A stretch of DNA of 60,000 nt, from NCBI RefSeq assembly GCF_026151205.1, contig NC_087078.1:11358175-11418174 (forward strand), read 5' to 3'. The translations under genes and the position numbers were made by a program. Shown here in pieces: positions 13,801 through 25,800 of the stretch. How positions within the stretch are numbered: position 1 is the first letter of the stretch; every line of letters begins with the position of its first letter. This DNA comes from Bolinopsis microptera (lineage: Eukaryota; Ctenophora; Tentaculata; Lobata; Bolinopsidae). The notes below the pieces were generated by a model. The model saw only the letters and a list, made by a program, of their open reading frames with translations, made no database searches and was not told where the DNA came from.

Positions 13801-16800
13801 ATTCTGTCAAGCACCATTAGTAGATTTATCTGTTAACATGTACATCTAACACCTCATAAATTCATTGTTGACGTGACTTACCTCTTTTCTTGTCCTCAGC
13901 AAATTCAACAGTATCTGTTGTCATTCCAATTTCTGCTGTCAAGCCCATTTCTACGTTTAAATCATCCGTATCTGACAGAAATGTGGGAGGTAATTTTAAA
14001 ACTTAATGTAGAGCAGAAAATCGTCATTTTCTGACTAGCCCATAAGATAAGATAAATTAATTAACAGATTTTGATAACATCAAGATTTTCGACCAGCTTC
14101 CTCAAAACGATCTCCAAATCATTTGTATTCGGAGTAACTAATTACCTAATTAATTAACTAATTAATCAAGTAAAAACTAACCAGTTTCAGCATCGTAGTT
14201 CTCCACGACCCTGTCCACATAAACAACCTCCGCATCTTGTTGGGGTGTTGTATCGCTGACAGTTGAGAGGGATGTGGGGATACTCTCCAGGGACTGGATA
14301 CTCACTGTCTTGTGGGCTACTTCCGGTTTAGTGCTGTTCGCTACACGCAGCGCTAAGTTCTGAGGGGTTGTTTGAGAGTTTTAGTTGGGCAGAAAGAAGG
14401 GATGTAGTTTAATCATTATTTTTGGATACGAAGGGCAGTTTACCTTTGAATTTAATATTAAGCAACAGTTTTGAGAACAATGTACTGGTAATAAACACTA
14501 TTACCAATAATTAGTTATCATGTGACGTTTGTTCTTTATGAACATGATATTCTCGTGCGCGAGAGGTAAAAATAAAGTTTTGGATTCACGTTAACTACAA
14601 TTCATACTAATGATTAGTTTTAAACCAAATCATAGACCCAATCAATTCCAATTAAGCACTGATTTTCCCATGATATTCATTAAAATGCTAATTGGAAATA
14701 TAATTAATCAAATGAGCTCTTTGCATAACTTTTTAGACGCACAGAGCTGTAATTGATCAGGAAGCAGATCATATGATATAGCATGTAAATTGATAAGAAT
14801 CGATGAGAAACCTGTCAGGCACAAGGTATTATGCAGTCAGTAACTTGGCTTGATTGGGAGACGTATTGATCTAATGATTGTACACGTGGTATTTAGGGAA
14901 ATGCGAGCCGATATCGTTTGCGCCATTATTTCATACTTAATGTTTTCATAGTCCCCAGTTATAATAAGTATGTTTTTGTCGTCAACAAAAATTATTTAAA
15001 CAACAATTACGAAACAACACGTTGCTTTATTGACGGAATGACGGAGCTCTATAATTTTAATCGCCCGATGTGAACCTGTGAACAATCTCTATGTTTATCA
15101 CTCTAAACTTGAAACGTTACTTTTGTAGCTGTTTTACAGTTTTACGTCTCAGTCCCCATGCTTAAACCAAATTTTACTCCCGAACTTACCTTATATATTT
15201 GGCACGCTTTTCATGCAAGGTGTTATAGTTTGTTGCTTGTGATTTTCGTGTGAAAGTGCACTTTTCCTTTTATTTGAATTTTGGATGCTTATTTCCATGG
15301 GAATAGAAAACAGAACTGTATCGGAAGTAACTGTAACGTTTAGCATTTTTGTTTTATACAGCCCCTCGATTGTCATGTCTTTGTGTCGGTTTACAAGTAA
15401 CCATGACATCCTAGATTTCGATTTTAAACTTGCCTATTCTGCGAGTTTTCTTAATATTTGTAGCTGCTTTGTGACGCTGACACTACTCCTTGTCAAGCTC
15501 TAACAAATTGCTATTGCTATCGTAAGGTCAGAATACCTCCAAGCCATTCATGCATTGTCGATGATTGGCTTTTCTCTTTTAGAAAATGTCCATTGGTGCC
15601 AACTTTATCTTAAAATGGCGCCATTGTGCCATGAATCTTAATCGAGTATGGCGCCTATGGTATTTTGAGATATCATCGAAGGTCAGGTTTAGCCATAAGG
15701 TCGGTTGTGATTCATGTTTAGCAAGCAGAACTTAAAATTCTTGATAGGCAGAACTGGTCCAGGTCCTTTCAAGTATTTGAAGTTCCAAATTAATTTGGGG
15801 GTTGGAAACAACTTTTTGATAAAATTGAATTCGTTATACTGTTTAAAACTAGAGGGTCTTGGTAGCACCCTTAGGGCTTGTCAATCAATCAACTGTTTGC
15901 ATGTTTCTAGTTCTTTGAGGCGATTTTTGAATTTTTAACTCAGATATAATAACCATTGTCGACCAATGGTTGTGGCAACCAGTGTCGCCGATAAAATTCT
16001 CGTAGCTTGGCTCTGATGGCGATTTCGGAGAGTTGCAGCCTCTAATTTTAAAGCGATTGCTATGATCTTTTCTAGCCAATTTTAATAATATTTTACCTTT
16101 AAGTTCATATGCCTACTGAGTAGGCCCTACTCACAGGAAGGCCTACTCAGTAGGAAGTGTCGAAACAAATCGTTAGCCACAATGGTGCAATAATCATCAT
16201 AGTTACAACTCATGACAATGGAAACTCTGCATGCATACTGTACCTTAAACGTTAAAACAGGTCACATGCCCATTAACCGCGGTATTTTCTGACTTTTTGA
16301 CTTTTTCTGACTTTTTTTCATTCTGATTTTTAATGACTGCATATCTGATCAGTAGTAGCCGAGTAATAGAAAAGCAGTTAGTAGTAGTAGAAAAGTAGTT
16401 AGAATTGTCAACATGACATATGAGAACCATGACAACTGCCATCTACCTCAAGAAGACACATCAAGATATGATCTCTAATTGGGAAAGTTAACTTGTTATA
16501 GCTCTATCAGATCTAATAATTGCTCGATTATAGAGATACGACATGATGGGTATTCATAAAGAGGAAGAGAAAATCTCTTTACATTTTACCTAGTTCTTTT
16601 TATATCCTTGTAATTCCTTAACCCTGGTTTCTCGGTTTGATAATATGATCAAAGTGGTTGCGATGTTTTCTTTGAAGGCTACGCCTATATTTGCTTTGTG
16701 CTTTAATAGTCTTTAGTCAGGTCATTGATCTGAGAGAAGGCCTATATGGCGGGGTTTTATATAGCTGCAGACATTGTGTTGTTAAAACTACCTTATATTG

Positions 16801-19800
16801 TTAAAACCTTCTGGTGTTATTGAGTCCTTTACTTTTGCAGTGCGCCTACTTGTTTGTTTGTTTTATATACCTTCCTGTTGGTAAATCACAGTTTCAAACT
16901 TTATTTAATCTTCTAAACTTCATGCTTATGTTCAAACTTCGGTTCTTATAGGTCAAACTTCTCGGTTTCCTGTTATCTTATTTTGAAGCTAATATGCGCT
17001 TAACCCAATATTATTTGTTCAGCGATGTTCCTCGATGACTTTGAGCCACTTTATGAGATCTCCAGCACCGACCTGCACCAGATGTACCTTGCTAAACGAT
17101 ACGTCACCGGTAAAGAAGTCATTGTCAAGGTATGTGCGAGATGACAATATCACGAGTCATACTATTCATAAGCGATTCTTGCTCATATGAAATTAAAAGC
17201 CCTGAGCAATAATCGCTTATGGGTATTTTGTATTGATTATTTTCGGAAGTATAAGATGACGTTTATAAACGATCACCAGTTTAATAGCAAAAGCATTTGT
17301 AATAAAGATATATTATATTACTTAACGTGGTTCTGGGATCCAACAATGAACAAGGTTCTGCTCAGGTATTGGAGGGGAAATCCAGGGAGTATAGTAAGCA
17401 AAAGGACATAATGGTACCTAATGAGATCCTGATAAACAAGAAACTCAACAACCCGGCAATCTTTCAGAAGTGGGAGGAATTCTTCTTTGAATCAGGTTTG
17501 TGGTCGTACTTTCGATGGTTCTATAGTAGCACAAAATATGTATTCTTATTTGATCAGCAAATTATTTTGTCTGCTATTGGGTTACTAATTCTAGCTGATA
17601 AAGATCATGTTCTAACTTATGTTTCCTTGACAGGAGTGTGGTTCATGGTGTTTGAAGCCGCGCAAGGGGTTTGCACGTTGTCTGATTACATAGCCGAGCA
17701 TGGTGCGCTCTCCGAGACTCAAGCAAGGTAAACTATTTTAGTTATTCAGCTTTATGGTTATTTAGATTTCTGAATTTGTTGAAATTGGAATGTCCTCCTA
17801 CAAAGTAGACCAGTCATGAACTAACGCAAGCGGTGGCCCAATCATAGAACTCCATGCAGATTATAACGGCATGCAGCAGTTCTAATTTTCCGGTTAAATC
17901 TTGTGGGAACGTGTAACTGATCGTGAATTCGTTTCAGGGAGATAATGAGGCAGCTGTACAACATCTTAATCTTCTGTCATCTGAAGGATGTGGATCCTCG
18001 TAACCTTTGTCCTAACAACATACTCATTCAACCAGGTCTGTGAACACTTTTCAGTTTTAAATCATAGGTATTTAATGTTATTCATCAACAAAGTCTCTAA
18101 AAGTCTCGGTGTAGAACAATGAGATTTCTTCAATTAGTTACCCGGCTACAATAGTGGTGTATTGGTTCCATAATTTGCTAACATTAATTATCAGTACTAT
18201 CATTGATCTAACAAACTCCACCCTACAGATACTCTAAAGATAAAACTGTCCAACTTCGAGGAAGCTTCCCTAACCCTCAAATCCTCCAAACCTCACATCA
18301 CTGAGATATCAGACCCAGCCTACCTCCCGCCAGAGTACTTCCTCACCGGTAAACACCTTCCTCTCCACGGATCCGTCTGGTCTCTGGGGTGTATTTTGTT
18401 CGAGATGGTCTTCGCTCGACGGCCCCTATTTGTGACAGCCAGTGATTTTCAGCAGCTTGAGAACTTGTTTAGCAAGGTATCCACAAACTGTATTAGGTTC
18501 TTGAAGGGGTGTTTGTGTCCTGTGTCCAGGAAGAGACTGGAGTTTCAGGAGGTTAAGAGACATGTTTGGTTTTCCGGGGAGATCAGCATGTGATCAGCAT
18601 GTGACCACTTGTTGTAGCTTGTTAGTACTTATGGATTCGTTTTGGAATTAATTTGATTGAATATGAAGAATGTAACTGTACATATAACAACTGATGTTAA
18701 ATCTCATTATTATTTCACAATTGCATGGTTATTTACATATCCGAGTTTTACTCACAGAGTTTTGCCGGGAAGCGTTCAGGAGCTTAAAATCGAATTGCGA
18801 AAAAGTGGCAATTTTGAAGCAGCCGTGGTGTGATAGGAAAACAATTGCTTAATATGAGTCAAGTAGTGATCAGTGAAAAGTTGAGAAGTCACGCGAAATA
18901 AACATCAAATGGTATTAAGAAATGTTATAAGCTGCGTGGGGGAGGAGATAGCGAACATCTTGCGCTAATAACCTCCTCCAATATCGGGGAGATACAGCAA
19001 CCGTGCTAATGCTTTTAACTTAATTACACCGTAAAGAAAAGTACGGAAGGAGAACTAGAAGCCAGAGATGCTTGTTAACTGCCAATGATTTTATTTCATG
19101 CCAAGTCCCATTATCAAGAAAGTTATATTTTGAGAACACACATTGTACCGCCACACTAAATGGTAATTCCTAAATCAGGTGAAATGCATCACGTAACCGA
19201 CCTACAGGCTCACTCTCGAGCTATTACGCCTGTTCAGATTTCACCTTAAACGGCTGCGTAGTATCAATAAAGCAATAAAGCTGTCAGACTGCCTGGCATT
19301 TAGCCAACAAAAGAGGACCAAAGCGATTGAGAACGTCAGTGTTACCACAGTAAAGAATTTCAGCTCGGTACAGCTTTTGTATTTTCTGAGATAGCTTTTC
19401 TTGAGAAATTATATTTATAGTGCATCGACGCACATTATATTAAATGTTCAAGTACTGTCCTTATAGAGTTATAGGCTACTGGTTACTGGTAATTGGTATA
19501 ACTATAAATGCACCCAAGCTCCCAAGGTAACTTTAAAATTAAATATCATTTTATAACGGATGGAATTTTGCGAGGGCATACTTGCCTTGTCTACCAGAAG
19601 CCATAGCTATCGTTTTATAAATGAAAAGTGGAAATTGTATTTAATTTTATTAAATGTTAATGAGGTCTGATCGTCATCTTCTTACAGATAATAAGCTAAT
19701 TAAGGAGCAATCAGCAATATAATATTTAGCGTTTATTTACTTTTTACATCGGTTATACTTATAATATTAATGTCTTACTAGTACTACCAGTCCAGATATC

Positions 19801-22800
19801 CAAACTTGGACGCATTTTTCAAAGTTTCGTGTATTCAGTATTATGCTATTTAAAGTCTCTTTAGATATGGTACTGCCAGAGGCAGAGCCTATTTAGCGAA
19901 TGGTTGCAGTCCGATTCGCGTCAAGAGGTCCATATATTGCGGTTGAATGTAGTTTTTGAACATTTTTTGCGCAATAATCCATACTAATAATTTAAAGATG
20001 TGTGTTCGTTCGTTTGTTCGTATGTAATTTTCGAACAGCTTAATCGATTGAAACGGAAAGAGTTACGGGGCTGATTTTTTCGGTATAGTGCCGACAAAAC
20101 TCTGACCAAGCCAAATGATTAAGGTTTTTTAAATCGACCGGTGGTAAGTGGTTTAATTGATCATTTTGTGACCCGAATGTGATACTAAAGTGTCTCACTT
20201 GCTCTCCCATTCTCGCTCTCTTTCCCTCCAAAACAAATTTGATATATAATTAGGTAATTTGGCAGGGGACCTCAAGATTGCCTACCACTACCAGTACCAA
20301 GTATTAATATTAGATACGTGAGGAGCATTCATAATTAAATTGCGGTGTGTTTGGACAGAGCGAGTTCATACTTTTGCACCGTTTTAACTACGGAAATGTA
20401 TGTAATGCGTTTTTAGAATATAATAGGTGAGTTTAATTTTTTTGTATTTCAACTGCAATATTGTAGGTTTACAACCTACCAGTACCAGGACGCGCGCCGA
20501 GTTGGACTCGTCGACGGTAATATATGGAACAGATATTTTACGAGTATCACCCGTTAACTGCAATAGTGAAATCCCGGCCGCGGTAGGCAAGGCACGGGTT
20601 ACACTAGTATTACATATTTTGGTTAAAAAGTTAAGTTTAGTAACCTCTTCTTGAAGTAAAGTACATTCCTCTTCCACAGTCATGAACTTGCTTTTCTCCT
20701 CCTAAAAACAAAGCGTTATTGATCTTTGAAAAGAAAGAATCAAGAGTGTTAGGCGAGAAAAAAGAAATCAGTATAAATTCGAACGGTTTATAATAAGTAC
20801 TAATGGTTCATTATTTTTTGAGATAAGCTTCATTATTTGGACTAAGGCAATCTGATTGCAGTTTGCAATACTTTGTCTTTAAACTATAGTTATTACACGG
20901 AAACACTGGCTCAACCGCGCCAATAAGAAACCCGATCGGCAAAGAGTCCACAATTTTTACGGTTTTAACGAGAAAGCTAAGGGGTCGTTCACATATCACG
21001 TAATTATCATTTTGTGGCCAATCTTTAACCTCCCTTCCCCCTGTTATACTTATTATACTAATCAGATTTACACATAAAACTACACTAGCGTAGGTAATCA
21101 TTTAGAAATCCCCTCCCTCCCCCTCAGTGATTACGTAATATGTGAACGAGCCCTATGATAGCAGTGTCCCAGGATCATGAAATATATATATATGTAAAAA
21201 TGTGGGTAGAATCTAGATCATTATTCATGGAAAGCCCAGCCTTTTCATCAAAAAGCGGCAACAATTTTTTTCTTTGTTTAAAATATCTGATCTCTAACGT
21301 TTCGCGCGTTTTCACGGTCTATTTTTTGCCTATTAGAAAATAATTTCTACTTATTTAGTAGAAATTTGTACTATCAGGGCAAATACAAAACGGTAAATTT
21401 ACTTGTAGAAATCAAAATTGCCTTAGGCGACTGGTTTAAAGCTAAGTTAAAACAGTGCTAAGAGCTCCATTGACCTGATTTTCGGAAATATTAACAGAAC
21501 AACTCACATTCATCATGAACTCCATATTCTCAAGTTTTTCCTTAAGGTCCACAATCTCTTTCCTCAAGTCCCCATTCGTTACTTCGTGCACCAACACTTG
21601 GTCGTGCAGGTCCACCACTTCGTTCTTCAGTGCTTTCTCTTCTTGCACCACTGCAGAGAAAGAGACGATGTGATTTAACTTATGAAAGTTCTGTATGTAG
21701 TAAAATCTAATCACCGATTAACATGTTGATCATAACAATGGCGAAAATGGAAACTAATCACGTCAGCGCACATGGATTAAACATAAGAATTTAAGGATAA
21801 CAATGATCAGTTAAGCGATTCTTTACAGCTCAACATTAGTGCGTAATTAGATTTATGTAGAACCCACTTGTTTCATTCGCTGACATAAGTTGTTCTATTT
21901 CCTGAGTTAGAATGTCCACGGTCTTGCCAGCTTCGGTTGTGGCTTGGTGTTTCTCCAGACCAACCTTGTTCTCATAGAACTCAAGCTGTTCCTCTGCTAT
22001 CTTACATCTCTGAAGAATAGTTGGTCAATGGAAAAATTAGTTAATTAGTTAATTAGCTTCTACTACAGTGGTGCCTGATTTTAATTAATTGACACATGAT
22101 GCAGCGATTTTGGTATACTTAGTAGTTAATTGACTAATTAGTAATTAGAGACATTGTATGATCGGTAAGGAAGCCAGTGTAGGAACAAGCGAATACTTGT
22201 GTCATAAACTATAGCGTTTAGCAATAAATGTTTCATTTTCCACACGGATTCACTCTGTGCAAATCACTATATATTCATTGCACAAATCCACGCATTTCAA
22301 CTCTTGTACTCCACTGCCATCAGTGTAGTCACATGCGTACATTTAACTAATGGGAAATATGTACAAACGGCTAATTCTTCTCAGCTGTAATTATCATGAC
22401 GGGTTATGGTTACATGTTGACGTCGCACTAAAAGAAAAGTACTTATTTGTTGATGCATTGTTCACTTTGATCCTTTTCAAACATGTATTTCTGCAGGAAC
22501 CCGATAGAATTTCTGGAAAGTTATATCCAGATTTGTTGTTCATAAGCTGGATTTGAGTTTAGTCTTGTTAACTTTTTGATTTTGTATGTAAAATTGGCTC
22601 ATGATTATTGTTTAATAGCCTCAGGCCCCACTACCAATACCACCCACTGGCAAATACCGGTACCACCAGCCATTTATCAAGGCCGGTCTAATAAAAGCTT
22701 AACAAAATCCCAACACAAATAACTACCGGCCGATCGGTAAAACATGGGCAGATTAGCTGTACAATGTGGATACCTCACATATAATCTATCATCACTTAGC

Positions 22801-25800
22801 AAACTCTAATCTATAATCTTATAATCTAACTGATACTTACATCGTTAAGTTTCTGACTCTCCACACTGAGGATGTGGTTCTTGTGGAACAGTGCCTCCTT
22901 ATCGTCACTCAGCTCCTTCGCACATCTCATCATGTGTTGCTGAATCTTCCGGAGCTTTTCATCGTTCTCCCCACATTCACGTGACATCTTTCTGTGGGAT
23001 TAGTGTGTGATTGCGGGGTGTGGGAGTGAGGGAGGGGGTGTGAAAGTGAGGGAGGGGGTGCATTTTAAATTGATTGATTTTAGTTTGCATTGGAACCGTC
23101 TAGACTTGCTAGAAATCTGTTTAAAAAACTGATTTCTTGGAATCCGCGGTTTAGTGTTCCGAATTGAAGGTATCACTAGTAACATGGAATTAGCTATTCA
23201 TAGCTAAATCCACATTGATTCATGATAAGTCGGACTATGTCGCATGTTTCTTTCAGTTTCGCGAATCATATTTCATTCAATCTGCCAAACTTTAGTCTGA
23301 CGCGGACATGTGTTCTGACGCGGACATGTGTTCGTGTTAAACTAATTTGCACTGTGCATAATGTGAGTCCTCTAAACAAGTACTCAGATTTATTGGTTTA
23401 ATATTGTGCGGGTTGGGCCCGGTGGATTCAACAAAAGATTAATTACAACAGCTGCTAATGGATCTCCATATTAGATATGTATAACACGACCCACCCACCC
23501 CTCTTGTAACTATCTAAGTTTAACACAGTAACATATTATTGCAACAGTTATTCTTAAAATATGTTTTTTTCAAAGTGCTTTACCAAAATGGCGCGGCCCT
23601 GCAGCTTGAGATGATGTGTAACCGGCTTGTGGGTGAACACTGAACACGACCATGATTCGTGTTGTGCTGTTCTTGATTTTTAAAATATTTTCCGTTCTGT
23701 AGCTGTAGTTGACACTACAAGTACAATGTATGGCATATCTCATTTAACGAGTGCGACTTAACGTAGATCGGAATTTTTTACCTTCTTTTTTTGCGGCAGT
23801 AATTTTAATTAGACTTCAGAGCTGATGCCAAAAATGCTTCAAACAGTTTTGACGTAGGTTAATATGATTTAGATTGCAGTGTTGATTATGAATTGCATTT
23901 AATACGGACGCCGACATGTCATGTACTTTAAAAGTGTTTATTTGCAAGAAATTAATGACATCTTATACAACTGACACTTTTAGACATAGCGCTCCTCTTT
24001 CCTTACTTCGAAAAAACTTACTTTGTTGCAGACATCAGGACAAGTTGACGGTTTATGATCTGTTCGAAACTCTGATTAACGGTTTGAACGCTGGTGTAGT
24101 CTATTTTTAGGTTCTTGTTTGCCATTGCTGCTCGTTCTTTCAGTTTGCTTGTCACTTTCATCCTGTCTGTTGGGTATGAATAAATTATAAACTTTAACTT
24201 TAGTATTCAAAAAAGACGTTCAAACCGCAGTTTTGCGCAACACCGACCAAGCCTCCCCGAAAAATACCTACTCGTATCAAAGCTTACCTCTCTATAAAAC
24301 ACCCGAACAATGATAAACGGTTAAAGAATGATCTAAATGATCGTGGTCTGAAAAATATCTCGGCATCCACTTTCCTCCTATTATATTCCTCCTATACATT
24401 TATCAGAGAAGAAGTGTTAAAACGAACTGTTGACCATATAAAGCCTGAACCTTGAGCCACACTACATTATTTCACTTACTTTGCAGCATGCGGTGTTTCT
24501 CTCCCATTTTTCTCAGGAGCCTTCTCATTTGTTTTACCATCGCTTTAGCTTCGTATCTTCCTTTCGTAAATCTAGGGTTTGGTGATAAATTGATTAAATG
24601 ATAGATAGTGGTAGATATGAGAAATTACTGAGTCGGTAATTTGTTGTTGAATCGAACCGCACCTAGTGACCTACTGGCTGACATCAAATTTTATTTGTGT
24701 ATTGAAACTTTAATAAAAACAGTTGACAAACATTAATTTGGTCATACAAGAATATATTATGATCACCAATGTAATGATGCAACCCAAGACCCCTTTTAGC
24801 TTCAAATCTAATTATTTATCTAACAAGAGTTGACTATCTACTAACTCACTAATTACTCTTGTTAGGCCATGAAGTATACAGGGTACATAAAGTGTGACTT
24901 TTTGAAAAATAATGAACAACTTTATGAAGGAGCAATATGTACTATGGTTAACTATTTTCTACTCACTCTTCGTAGGAATTATCGATGAAATCCTCCAATT
25001 CTTCCAAGCTTTCTTCTTCAACGTTCTCTGACAAGGTCACTATCCATTTTTCAAGCTCTTCTAGTCCCGTGACTCTTTTAACCATCCTAAGAGAGTAAGA
25101 GTAAGATCACATGTTAACTAATATGGAACCTAATTAACAATTATGGAACCTAATTAACAATTATCCTCTGTGTGTAGTAGTAAGATGTGTAGATTGTAAG
25201 AGACCCTACATTAGTGCTAGCTTATTGGCTGGCAATGATCCATAACATAATGCATAATAATATAATATTATAATTATAATTATAATCATATAACGACCAA
25301 AGCACGCGAATGACAAATACAGAAGTATTTTACCTTCGTTTGTACTCAGATATCATCATATTCATGTTGCCCCTGTGAGCAATCTTCTTTGCATCTCGAG
25401 AAACTTCATCCATTGCCTGTCTATCCGGGGACATATCAACTGGAAATCAGGGTTTTAGTGGAAATCAGGGGTTCAGGGGAAACCAGTACCTAGTTTAGTG
25501 GAAATCAGGGGTTTAGTGGAAATCAGGGGTTCAGGGGAAATCAGGGGTTCAGGGGAAATCAGGGGTTAAGCGGAAATCAGTAGTTTAGTGGAAATCAGGG
25601 GTTTAGTGGAAATCAGGGGTTTAGTCATAGTGGAAATCAGGGGTTCAGGGGAAATCAGGGGTTTAGGGGAAACCAGTAGTTTAGTGGAAATCGGAAATCA
25701 GGGGTTCAGGGGAAATCAGGGGTTCAGGGGAAACCAGTAGTTTAGTGGAAATCAGGGGTCTAGTGGAAATCAGGGGTTCAGGGGAAATCAGGGGTTCAGG

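Larger units (their letters stand above)
14360..20639. other. Large intron or gap of the coiled-coil gene hosting an antisense gene
   Basis: No minus-strand exon is recognisable between the EEKSKF exon near 20701 and the exon starting at 14359. The plus-strand pseudokinase (17025-18593) lies inside. The flanking parts (14360-17024 and 18594-20639) show no further gene. A 15-bp-arm hairpin occurs at 16112-16154 (CCTACTGAGTAGGCC and its complement). Confidence 0.5.

Noticed and set aside
24590-24665. Possible tRNA B-box-like word GGTTCGATTC on the minus strand
   Set aside because: No matching A-box or cloverleaf stems at the right distance.
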